The notes beneath the pieces were generated by a model, which saw nothing but the letters and a program-made list of their open reading frames with translations, did no database searches and had not been told where the DNA came from. 64,000 nt of DNA. It comes from Planctomycetota bacterium (GTDB taxonomy: Bacteria > Planctomycetota > UBA1135). A program made the position numbers and the translations under genes. Location of the stretch: contig JAPKBM010000001.1 of assembly GCA_026421205.1 (NCBI GenBank), positions 65,893 to 129,892 on the forward strand. Reading direction: 5' to 3'. Within the stretch, counting starts at the first letter, position 1, and the number at the start of each line of letters is the position of its first letter. This document shows positions 1 to 7,984 of this stretch, in pieces.

Positions 1-704
1 GTTGCTCCAATTTCCGGAAGCAAGAACATGTTGGGATACCAGGCATATTGATTCGTGGCATCGAGGTCATTTCCACCAAGCAAATGATTGGCGGGTTTTC
101 GATAAATCAAGGCAACATAATTACCGATGGCATCGGCAGCGAACATTTCAGCGGCATCCTTGTGAGGCTTAATAAAACGAGAGCCGAGGTAAATAAACTG
201 ACCTCGGTGATAGGGGCGATCTCGGTCAACATTTACCACAAGGTCTTCTGCTCGATAGAGAAAGGTCTCCTTATCACCGTCTTCTCGGAGCGTCTCCCAG
301 GTGGCATAAATGTAAAAACCGTCCCCAGATGCGGGAACCATTACAGAAAGCGGCGCACCTGCCTCGTATTCTTCTTTGGTTGGAGGCGGCTCTACAGGAA
401 TGTAACTCACGTTTTCCCCTTGTTGAGCGCCACAGAGCAACATGGCTGTATTCAAAGCCTGAGCAGAAACGTTCTCCGTCCGAAATAAGGCCTCATGCTT
501 TTTACCGTGCTCATTCACGATCAAAAACTCTAATGGATCCCTGTCTTGACAAACTTTCGCCAAAAACTCAATGCGCCGCTCTCCTGGATGAAGGGCAACG
601 CCAAGGCGCTTAAGCTCTGCCAAGACCTCGGGGGAAACCGAAGGCGCTGCAGGCTCTTGGGGAGCGGCCAAAGCAAGGAGGGCCAGTGCAAACATTGGGA
701 ACAT
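1..704 (-). CDS. Secreted YdjY-domain protein (partial, runs off the left edge)
   Basis: This gene is absent from the ORF track because it has no stop inside the window. Reading the minus strand from ATG at 704 gives an open frame to base 1 (about 234 codons). It begins with a short signal peptide (MFPMFALALLALAAPQE) and continues with a YdjY-like pattern: an acidic strand, 'PLEFLIVNEHGKKHEALF', then 'AMLLCGAQQGENVSYIP'. YdjY domains are common in planctomycetal secreted proteins and have no established function. The start is supported by a strong GGAGG upstream, and the ATG lies one base past the stop of the upstream gene, so translation is probably coupled. A second in-frame ATG three codons later is possible. 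The C-terminus is unknown. Confidence 0.8.
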   Translation of the reverse strand, partial: MFPMFALALLALAAPQEPAAPSVSPEVLAELKRLGVALHPGERRIEFLAKVCQDRDPLEFLIVNEHGKKHEALFRTENVSAQALNTAMLLCGAQQGENVSYIPVEPPPTKEEYEAGAPLSVMVPASGDGFYIYATWETLREDGDKETFLYRAEDLVVNVDRDRPYHRGQFIYLGSRFIKPHKDAAEMFAADAIGNYVALIYRKPANHLLGGNDLDATNQYAWYPNMFLLPEIGA

Positions 705-705
705 C

Positions 706-2877
706 TTACCTCCCCCTCCGCAACTCCACTGCATCGGGATACCAATCTAAGCCTTCCTGAAGAAAGTCTTTGGCCGTGGCTGACCAGCCCTTTTGCTCCG
801 CAAATAAAACCGCTTGCGCGTACAACTCCGGAGCACACCGCGTCATCGACCATGACCGAAGAAGGCCTTGAAATTCTGTTTCCCCTGAGGCCCCTTCGGC
901 TAATTTCATCGCCGACGCCAATTCATAGCGGCGCATTAATTCTTCTTTGGGCCAGACCCAACCTCGAGCAGATGCCTTGCGGAGACCATATCCCAAGCCG
1001 GAGAGATTCTGATTCAACTCCTCCTCCGATAAATCGGCCAGGGACAGTAGGTATCCCGCTGCGGACTCCGCGTCCCCTTGGGCCATAAACAGCCGGGCGG
1101 ACATCGCTCTCAACTGGACGCGAGAAGAAAGCAAAACGGGTGTCATGGAAGCATGGAGATTTCCCAATACCGCCAAGGCGGCAATCGGCGAATCTTCCTC
1201 AAAAGCATGGGCCAGAGTAAGGACACGGCATGCATGCGGGCTTCGAAACGTCTCTGCTATGGCCGGATCTCCCACCTTGATCCACGCTTGCGCCGACGCA
1301 AAAAGATTCGCATGCTCCATGACGAGGTGAGATGGGTCCGGCAAGGATCCCGGATGACAGGCCTCAGGTGAACTTAAATAGTCCTGAACCGTACTGAATA
1401 AATTGTCTACCTCCGACATCCTTGGGTTTGCCCTCTGTGCGCCCCAAGCAGCATGAAGCAAACCTCTCTGTTCTTCCGAATCTCTTTCGTGCTGTTTTTC
1501 TTGCACGCAAGAAAGTCCTATTTCTCGAAGGCCGACATCACCATGTCGGATACATGCCCACACGAGTGCCTCTTGTACCTCATAGGGAAACGAAAAGTCT
1601 GTCGCCAAAGAAAGTAAAAAAGCAGTCCCCTTTGGGTTTTTCTCTAAAGCATAAACCGCCCCCGCCCGGGAAGAACTCGCGACAGTTTTGTTTTGAATGA
1701 CTTCGAAAAAGAAGGGGGCGTCTCGAGGATCTTTTACCTTAGCCAACTGGGAAAAAGCCAAATCCAAGCCCATGGCATTCATTTCTGGCCACTCTGATCG
1801 CAAAAAATCTTGTGCCGCCAAAGAAGTTGCCGACCAAGCAAGCGCCAAGTGCGTCTTTATGGAAACCTCCGTGGGAGATTCTAAAAAGTTTCTGACTTCT
1901 ACCTCCTCAAAAGAGATTTTTTCAAGGGCCACCATCACCTGTCCCAATGCACGAGATCGCCGACCTTCTTGCTCCTCAAGCCAGGCCAGGGCACGACGCT
2001 CCCCCTCAAGGCCTCCCCCACGGACCAAAGCGGGAATCCAGTGCTCTTCCGCCAACAAGAAAAAGTTGTGTGCTTTGCGCTCCTGATAAGCCATCCACAA
2101 ATCTTTTGATTCCCCAAAAGCAGGAATCAGCTCCAAAGCAAGCCTATGGTTCTCTCTCCGGCCTGTATCAAGCAGTGCCAATACTTGTTTTGCCAAACCG
2201 GGGTCTTTCCCTTGAAGAGCAAGGGTTCGCAATGCCATGGTTTGAAAACTATATTCTGAAAGCATGGCTTGCTGAAAAATTATGGCGCGTTGAGAGGTGC
2301 GCGTCTCTACTTTTGCCCAAGTCTGGAGAGAAAATTCGCGCACAAACCCTTTTTCCACCTCAACAAGTTCTTGCAGAAGTGGAAGGTCTTCCGGAGTAAC
2401 CCATCGCCCCCAATGCTGGAAGAGCCAACGCAGCAAAGCATCCTCTCCACTCTTCCGCAAGAATGGGCGGAAATATAAAAAAGCAGAACGGCCCTCCACC
2501 GCAAGAACACGATCCAATATTTTCACCCGCATCGTAGGCCGCAAGGAACCCTCCAGAACCATCTCTTTAAGCGTCGATAGGCTCTGAGAAATTCTCATGT
2601 CCAAAAGCAAGTCCAAAGCCCATTTCTCATTCACAACCTGAGAAGAAACAAGTGCACTGTGAATCACCTTGGCATGCTTCGTCGTCAAATGAGGTAAGAG
2701 CTGTTCTCGCAACTGAACCCCCATGCGCTCCTCGACCTCCTTTTTTGTCCCCAGGTCTTCAAGAATCCACTGCAAAGAATCTCGAACCATCTCAGGAGAG
2801 AGTTGTCCCTCCTGTTGCGCAAGCCCAGGCGTCGGCATCACGAGCGTCCAGCTAAAAAGGAACCAAACGAATTTCAT
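706..2877 (-). CDS. Secreted alpha-helical repeat (HEAT-like) protein, function unknown
   Basis: A 723-residue protein with an N-terminal signal peptide (MKFVWFLFSWTLVMPTPGLA, likely cut before QQEG). The rest is a long run of Leu/Ala-rich amphipathic helices without transmembrane segments. Short helix-pair units such as 'MRVKILDRVLAVEGR' and 'LGNLHASMTPVLLSSRVQL' resemble HEAT or TPR-type solenoids, which usually act as scaffolds. No catalytic motif is visible. The start overlaps the stop of nnrD by 4 bases (ATGA) and the next gene begins 1 base after its stop, so nnrD, this gene and the YdjY gene look like one transcript. Specific function cannot be assigned. Confidence 0.72.
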   Translation of the reverse strand: MKFVWFLFSWTLVMPTPGLAQQEGQLSPEMVRDSLQWILEDLGTKKEVEERMGVQLREQLLPHLTTKHAKVIHSALVSSQVVNEKWALDLLLDMRISQSLSTLKEMVLEGSLRPTMRVKILDRVLAVEGRSAFLYFRPFLRKSGEDALLRWLFQHWGRWVTPEDLPLLQELVEVEKGFVREFSLQTWAKVETRTSQRAIIFQQAMLSEYSFQTMALRTLALQGKDPGLAKQVLALLDTGRRENHRLALELIPAFGESKDLWMAYQERKAHNFFLLAEEHWIPALVRGGGLEGERRALAWLEEQEGRRSRALGQVMVALEKISFEEVEVRNFLESPTEVSIKTHLALAWSATSLAAQDFLRSEWPEMNAMGLDLAFSQLAKVKDPRDAPFFFEVIQNKTVASSSRAGAVYALEKNPKGTAFLLSLATDFSFPYEVQEALVWACIRHGDVGLREIGLSCVQEKQHERDSEEQRGLLHAAWGAQRANPRMSEVDNLFSTVQDYLSSPEACHPGSLPDPSHLVMEHANLFASAQAWIKVGDPAIAETFRSPHACRVLTLAHAFEEDSPIAALAVLGNLHASMTPVLLSSRVQLRAMSARLFMAQGDAESAAGYLLSLADLSEEELNQNLSGLGYGLRKASARGWVWPKEELMRRYELASAMKLAEGASGETEFQGLLRSWSMTRCAPELYAQAVLFAEQKGWSATAKDFLQEGLDWYPDAVELRRGR

Positions 2878-3749
2878 CGGCCGACGACCTCCTGTATGGC
2901 ATGGGGTAAAAACTGGATAAGGTCCGTGGCATTCAAAGATTCTTCACCGACTTTTTCCGCCGCGAAATCCCCCGCCCGCCCGTGTAAATGCGCCCCCAAG
3001 CGTGCCGCCTGCACCGGCGACATCCCGCGGGCACAAAATGCGCCGATTAACCCTGCCAGGACATCGCCGCTTCCTGCCGTTGCCATGCCGGGATTCCCAG
3101 ATTCATTGACCCAGGGTTCTTCGGTGAGATCCCGACCCACCAAAGTTCCCGAACCCTTGAGTACGAGCGTCGCGCCGGTCTTCTCCACCAAAGCTCGCCA
3201 AGCCTCCACTCGGTTGGCCTGAACCTTGGCCGCTGACGACCACCCTAAGAGGCGAGCGGCTTCCCCGGAGTGAGGCGTCAAAATGGTTTGAGGGGTCATG
3301 ACCTTATGAAAGGAAACGCTGTGAGAGGCTAAATGGTTCAAGGCATCGGCGTCCAAAATCCTGGGTATTTCAGGCGGCAGAATCTCAAGCAACTGCAAAA
3401 TAGCCTTCCCAGTCTCCGGTTCGCCCCCTAGGCCTGGCCCGACCACAATGGCTTGAGCTTGTAATGATGCCTTGGCCACTGTCGAGACGTCGGCGAGGCT
3501 AAAACTTTCTTGCCCTTCTTGCGAAAAACTCAAAAGCATGGCCTCAGGGACCGATGCGATGAAATCCGGAGAAAGACAGGCTGGTGCGGCCAACACAACT
3601 GAGCCTGCCCCTCCTCGAAGCGCTGCTCGTGCACTTAATACCGCCGCCCCGGGCATGGCTCGGCTTCCGGCCACCAAAAGCACCCGACCCATTTCGCCTT
3701 TATGAGCATCGGTAGGGCGTGGCGGACAAGAAGGGTGAGAAGGAGTCAC
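2874..3749 (-). CDS. nnrD: ADP-dependent (S)-NAD(P)H-hydrate dehydratase
   Basis: A 291-residue ribokinase-fold protein of the YjeF C-terminal/CARKD family. It repairs hydrated NADH and NADPH using ADP in the cytoplasm. Visible motifs are the N-terminal 'HKGEMGRVLLVAGS', 'VVGPGLGG', 'ILTPHSGEAARLLG' and the catalytic/phosphate loop 'GSGDVLAGLIGAF' near residue 230. The length suits a stand-alone NnrD without the epimerase (NnrE) domain, and no nnrE is in this window. The listed start is GTG at 3749. No better start lies before the conserved HKG motif. It is divergent from ygfZ with almost no spacer, so the two promoters must overlap the opposite 5' ends. Confidence 0.9.
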   Translation of the reverse strand: MTPSHPSCPPRPTDAHKGEMGRVLLVAGSRAMPGAAVLSARAALRGGAGSVVLAAPACLSPDFIASVPEAMLLSFSQEGQESFSLADVSTVAKASLQAQAIVVGPGLGGEPETGKAILQLLEILPPEIPRILDADALNHLASHSVSFHKVMTPQTILTPHSGEAARLLGWSSAAKVQANRVEAWRALVEKTGATLVLKGSGTLVGRDLTEEPWVNESGNPGMATAGSGDVLAGLIGAFCARGMSPVQAARLGAHLHGRAGDFAAEKVGEESLNATDLIQFLPHAIQEVVGR

Positions 3750-3760
3750 GGCTCCCCATT

Positions 3761-4879
3761 ATGATGTTTTTCATGGTTGCTCAACCCACGGCCTTGCGCT
3801 CCCTTTTCCAGCAATGGGGAGCGGACTTTCATGTACTCCACGAAGCGGAAATACCACTGCGGGTTTCCGAGGCCGGCCAGGAATATCAGGCGGCTCGCGA
3901 AGGCGTAGTCTTGTTTGACGGCGGCGACCGTGGATGGATAGAAATTACTGGATCGGATACGGCGTCTTTTTTGCAACGTGTTTTAACAAGTGATGTGGAA
4001 GCCCTCGTTGAAAATGCAGGGCAGTGGTCGGCCATGCTGGACGGAAAAGGCCATTGGATTTCCGACCTCCTCCTTTTTCGTGCATCCATTGCTGAATCCC
4101 AAGAAATTTACAACTTGGACCTTCCTTTTTCAAAGATGGACACCCTTTGCGCAAAGCTTGATCAATATCATTTTGGTGAAGAGATTACTTGGACAGCAAA
4201 AAAATTAGCCCGGATTATTGTGGCAGGACCGAAGGCTTCCGAGATGCTTCAAGGATTAGGATTCTCCATTCCTTTTCCTGGAAAAATTAGCCCATCCTTT
4301 CCGAAAATTTCATTCGGTGTTTGCGTTCAAGATGATGTATGGATTGTAAATCGACCCGATCGTGGAATCCCTTGCTGGGAAATTCTTGCTTCTATAGATA
4401 GAATCGAACCACTAGCACAACGCCTCAAGGAAAACGGCGCGGTCCCTTCGGGATTTGTCGTTCAAGATATTCTCCGCGTGGAAGCAGGAATTCCACGCTT
4501 TGAAACAGACTTCAACACAGAAAGCACTTTACCCGAAGCGGAAGAATGGCATCGGGCATCGCTCACAAAGGGTTGTTACGCGGGTCAAGAGGTGATTGCA
4601 AAAGTCAACACCTATGGCGAAGCACCGCGGCGACTTTGCTCTTTAATCTTTGAATCCGGGACACAGCCCTTGCACGGCGCGGAAATTCAAAACGCAGAGG
4701 GGAAAAAGGTCGGCACCGTAACCTCTTGGATTTGGTCGCCAAAAAAAGATATGCCGCTTGGCCTTGGAACTCTCAAGCGAGGCGCGTTGAGAGCCGATAA
4801 GGCCTCACCACTTTGCGCAGTGAAAGGGGACCTTTCGGTTCCTCTTCAAGCCTGTGCGCCGGAGAAAGTTCTTGGCTAA
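3761..4879 (+). CDS. ygfZ: YgfZ/GcvT-like folate-binding protein
   Basis: The product belongs to the GcvT-like superfamily. YgfZ proteins bind tetrahydrofolate and help assemble or repair Fe-S clusters. The diagnostic signature 'KGCYAGQEVIAK' is present near residue 280, with an N-terminal aminomethyltransferase-like segment ('REGVVLFDGGDRGWIEITG'). The ORF track starts at 3719, but residues 1-14 of that version are unlike the family and overlap the 5' end of divergent nnrD. The start at ATG 3761 is preferred; ATG 3764 and 3773 are alternatives. Fe-S clients in this window include LipA, MutY and ActB. The 3' end overlaps the next gene, suggesting co-transcription. Confidence 0.85.
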   Translation: MMFFMVAQPTALRSLFQQWGADFHVLHEAEIPLRVSEAGQEYQAAREGVVLFDGGDRGWIEITGSDTASFLQRVLTSDVEALVENAGQWSAMLDGKGHWISDLLLFRASIAESQEIYNLDLPFSKMDTLCAKLDQYHFGEEITWTAKKLARIIVAGPKASEMLQGLGFSIPFPGKISPSFPKISFGVCVQDDVWIVNRPDRGIPCWEILASIDRIEPLAQRLKENGAVPSGFVVQDILRVEAGIPRFETDFNTESTLPEAEEWHRASLTKGCYAGQEVIAKVNTYGEAPRRLCSLIFESGTQPLHGAEIQNAEGKKVGTVTSWIWSPKKDMPLGLGTLKRGALRADKASPLCAVKGDLSVPLQACAPEKVLG

Positions 4880-5624
4880 ACCAACACAACCCAAGGGATA
4901 TCGTGGCGTCCTTCTTCTGGGCCTTGCCATAACACTGCTTCTTTGGCTTGGTTTTTCCGCCCTAGCGCCCAACCCGAATCAATCTGGCCCCATGAAGGAT
5001 CCCCTTCTTCAGATGAACCATACAGGCCAAACTCAAAACGCCCCCTCCGTCAACATTGCACCCACCCGCACAAAAATCGTACTTCCCTCAAAGGGACATT
5101 CTCTCAAAGTAGAACTCTGGGACGAATCTGCTCTTCGTCGCGTTGGTCGTGGCACGGTGCGGATTCGCAAAGGGGGTTCCATGGAAGGAGAAGTTCTTGC
5201 GGAAGTTTCGGCGTCGGTAAAAGGCATTGCTCTTTTTGAAAACCTTGAAGCCGGACAGGTACAACTGGAAGCCGACGCGCTGGGCTACTTCCTCTCTGAT
5301 CCCCTTTTTGTTGAAATTCCCATCACAAAAAAACTGATTCGGTTAGAAATGAAAGTAGCTGCGCTTTTTCTAGGAAAAGTGGTAAATCGCGAAGGAGACC
5401 CTGTTTCCAAAGGTTGGGTGCGCTTTACGAACACACTTTCCGGAGAAGTTTGGCACACGCGCCCGACTCCGCGCGGAGGCTTGTCCTCCGCCCCTCTTCC
5501 TGGCGGTGTTTACCAAATACAGTGGGTGAAGGAAGAACGATCACCGGCACCTCTTGGGTCAGGGCAAAAAATAGCGGCTGCGCCGGGAGATCGTGTCGAA
5601 ATTACCGTGCGGGCAATTCTCTAA
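4854..5624 (+). CDS. Membrane-anchored protein with carboxypeptidase-regulatory-like fold
   Basis: A 256-residue protein with a basic N-terminus and one hydrophobic segment (GVLLLGLAITLLLWLGFSAL), so it is probably tethered to the inner membrane or exported. The C-terminal part contains beta-rich units such as 'GTVRIRKGGSMEGEVLAEV' and 'FLGKVVNREGDPVSKGWVRF', which look like carboxypeptidase regulatory-like/CNA-B Ig-like domains. No catalytic residues are evident. The GTG start at 4854 overlaps ygfZ by 26 bases. A TTG at 4872, with GGAGAAAG just upstream, is a credible alternative start. The stop shares bases with the convergent gpmI stop (CTAA). Function unknown. Confidence 0.68.
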   Translation: MRRRKFLAKPTQPKGYRGVLLLGLAITLLLWLGFSALAPNPNQSGPMKDPLLQMNHTGQTQNAPSVNIAPTRTKIVLPSKGHSLKVELWDESALRRVGRGTVRIRKGGSMEGEVLAEVSASVKGIALFENLEAGQVQLEADALGYFLSDPLFVEIPITKKLIRLEMKVAALFLGKVVNREGDPVSKGWVRFTNTLSGEVWHTRPTPRGGLSSAPLPGGVYQIQWVKEERSPAPLGSGQKIAAAPGDRVEITVRAIL

Positions 5625-7156
5625 GAAAGTAACGACTTCCCATCCATCACGTCTGGCTGGGCAATCCCCATGGCCTCCATTAAAGTTGGAGCCACGTCGG
5701 CCAACACCCCATGAGCGCGCAGCCTTGTGCCTTCAAAGGCTTCGCCCAGCAAAAGAAACGGAACAGGGTTGATGGTGTGTGCGGTGTGCGTCCCCTGTGT
5801 CACTGGGTCCAGCATCTGTTCGCTGTTTCCATGGTCCGCTGTAATTGCCACGGTACCCCCTTTTGCCTGCGCAGCATCCACAATTTCCTTCAAACAGCCG
5901 TCTACAAAACGAACCGCTTCTTCTGCGGCAGACTGTAAACCCGTATGGCCGACCATGTCAGCATTCGCAAAATTTACAATGTACAAGTCATGCTCTCCGG
6001 CATGCAATCTCTTGACGACTTCTTGCGTCACCTGACCGGCGCTCATTTCCGGTTGTAGATCATAGGTTGCTACTTTCGGCGACTGCACCAACACGCGGTC
6101 CTCACCGGGGTAAACGGCTTCTCTTCCTCCATTGAAGAAAAAAGTGACGTGCGCGTATTTCTCTGTTTCCGCGCATCGAAATTGCCGCATGCCTTGCGCG
6201 GAAACTAACTCCCCAAACATGGACCGCAAGGCCTCCGAAGGAAAAGCAACCGGACATGAAAAATCCTCCCGATATTGCGTCATGGTTGCCAAATGAACTT
6301 TGGGAATCACTCCGCAGTCAAAACCGGTAAAGCTTTTTCCGAGTAAGGCTTCGGTGAATTGCCGAACACGGTCGGCGCGAAAATTAAAGCCAAATACCGC
6401 GTCATGGTCTTGAATAAGACCGCCTCCAGAAGAACGAATCAAAGTCGGTAAAATAAATTCGTCCGTTTCCCCGCGGTCGGCTGCTTCTTGAATGGCGCCT
6501 TGTGGGCTTGCCGATGTCCTCCCTTGGCCATGAACTACCGCATTCCAAAACAAAGCCGATCGATCCCAGCGTTGATCTCTGTCCATGGCGTAATAACGGC
6601 CCGAAATACTGGCGACCCGGCCACCGTACTGAGCCAGCATGGCTTCTAACTTCGCCACAAAACCGGGTGATGATTGAGGGGGCGTATCCCTGCCATCCAA
6701 AATAGCATGCACCAAGATTTGCTCCGACGACAATTCCATAGACTGTGCCAAGGACAGGATGGCTCGATAGTGGTCCTGGCTTGCGTGTACGCCTCCCGAC
6801 CCAATCAATCCGTACAAGTGCAAGCGGCTTCCCTCTTTTTTCGCATGCGAAATGGCACCACGTAAAGCGGAATTCCGCTCAAAATCCCCCACACCAATGG
6901 CGTGATTGATTCTAGAAATCGTCTGCCGCACCACACGACCGGCCCCAATATTCGTATGGCCGACTTCACTATTCCCCATCAATCCTAAAGGGAGACCAAC
7001 CTCTTTACCGGAGGCGCTCAATAATGACCGGGGGGCGGTTTCCCACCAGGACAAAAAATTCTCCGCCGGAGCACACGTAATAGCATTGAAATCAGTGGCA
7101 TCGGCGTGGCCCCATCCATCAAGGACAAGAAGGACGAACGGTTTTCGCGCAGCCAT
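5621..7156 (-). CDS. gpmI: 2,3-bisphosphoglycerate-independent phosphoglycerate mutase
   Basis: A 511-residue alkaline-phosphatase-superfamily enzyme, the normal iPGM length. It interconverts 3- and 2-phosphoglycerate in glycolysis and uses two metal ions. Metal and catalytic motifs are visible in order: 'LVLDGWGH' near the N-terminus, the phosphoserine loop 'GNSEVGHTNIGAGR' near residue 62, 'VHAILDGRDTPP', 'VNFANADMVGHTG' and 'AITADHGNSEQM'. It is a single gene pointing towards the membrane-anchored protein gene, with which it shares stop-codon bases. The 42-base spacer to the divergent M48 gene must hold both promoters. Confidence 0.95.
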   Translation of the reverse strand: MAARKPFVLLVLDGWGHADATDFNAITCAPAENFLSWWETAPRSLLSASGKEVGLPLGLMGNSEVGHTNIGAGRVVRQTISRINHAIGVGDFERNSALRGAISHAKKEGSRLHLYGLIGSGGVHASQDHYRAILSLAQSMELSSEQILVHAILDGRDTPPQSSPGFVAKLEAMLAQYGGRVASISGRYYAMDRDQRWDRSALFWNAVVHGQGRTSASPQGAIQEAADRGETDEFILPTLIRSSGGGLIQDHDAVFGFNFRADRVRQFTEALLGKSFTGFDCGVIPKVHLATMTQYREDFSCPVAFPSEALRSMFGELVSAQGMRQFRCAETEKYAHVTFFFNGGREAVYPGEDRVLVQSPKVATYDLQPEMSAGQVTQEVVKRLHAGEHDLYIVNFANADMVGHTGLQSAAEEAVRFVDGCLKEIVDAAQAKGGTVAITADHGNSEQMLDPVTQGTHTAHTINPVPFLLLGEAFEGTRLRAHGVLADVAPTLMEAMGIAQPDVMDGKSLLS

Positions 7157-7198
7157 GACGCACTACCATAGGACGTCCTGCGCCCCCTCTCCACACCC

Positions 7199-7984
7199 AT
7201 GAAAAAGACCCTCTTCATTTTCACCCTTCTGCTTGCCTCCTGCCAAACCGTCGAAGGCACCGGCCGGTCCCAGCTGAACTTCATGTCCATGAAGAGTGAA
7301 ATGCGCATGGGCCTGCAAGCCTACCGAGAAGCCTTGAAAAACGCTGAGGTGGATGCGGAAAGCGAAGATGCCAAAATGGTCCAGCGGGTTGGCGCGCGGG
7401 TCGCCGACGCAGCACGAAGGCTTTACCCTAAAATGGCGGAGAAATTTCGGTGGGAATTCACGCTCATTCAGGACGACGACATGGTGAACGCATGGGCCCT
7501 TCCTGGCGGAAAGTGCGCCGTCTACGCCGGACTTCTTCCAATCACACAAAATGAAGAAGGTTTGGCCGTGGTTTTGGGTCATGAAGTGGCCCACGCCATT
7601 GCTCGGCATGGCGGAGAGCGGATGAGTCAAAGCATTGCATTGATGGGCGCACTCATCACAACGGACGTTTTGTGGGACGCCAATGACGAAGACAAAAAGC
7701 AAAACACCATGGCCCTCTTGGGCATTGGGGGCGCCGTCGGAACGCTGGCCTTTTCTCGTTCCCACGAATCAGAGGCCGATGAACTTGGTCTCTACCTTTC
7801 CGCCACAGCAGGGTATGACCCGCGTGCCTCCATCGGACTTTGGGAGCGCATGGCAGAAAATAGCTCTGGCCGACCGCCAGAGTTCTTGTCCACGCACCCC
7901 AGTGAACGCACGCGGATCAAACGGCTCAAGAAACTGATGCCCAAAGCTTTGGCCATGTACGAGACCAATCAAGAATGGTATTAA
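7199..7984 (+). CDS. M48-family metallopeptidase, predicted lipoprotein
   Basis: A 261-residue Zn-metallopeptidase related to BepA/LoiP/YcaL-type periplasmic proteases that handle outer-membrane protein quality control. The N-terminus is a lipoprotein signal with lipobox LASC (MKKTLFIFTLLLASC). The catalytic helix is 'HEVAHAIARHGGERMS' (HExxH) and the third zinc ligand lies in 'SHESEADELGLYL'. A proline-glycine region 'STHPSERTRIKRLKKL' ends the protease domain, as in the family. There are no TPR repeats, so this is the short form. It overlaps the following M28 peptidase by 10 bases, which indicates translational coupling. Confidence 0.9.
   Translation: MKKTLFIFTLLLASCQTVEGTGRSQLNFMSMKSEMRMGLQAYREALKNAEVDAESEDAKMVQRVGARVADAARRLYPKMAEKFRWEFTLIQDDDMVNAWALPGGKCAVYAGLLPITQNEEGLAVVLGHEVAHAIARHGGERMSQSIALMGALITTDVLWDANDEDKKQNTMALLGIGGAVGTLAFSRSHESEADELGLYLSATAGYDPRASIGLWERMAENSSGRPPEFLSTHPSERTRIKRLKKLMPKALAMYETNQEWY

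Noticed and set aside
530-853. 107-residue minus-strand ORF in the track
   Set aside because: It overlaps the end of the 723-residue repeat gene and the start of the YdjY gene in another frame and has no domain; it is a shadow.
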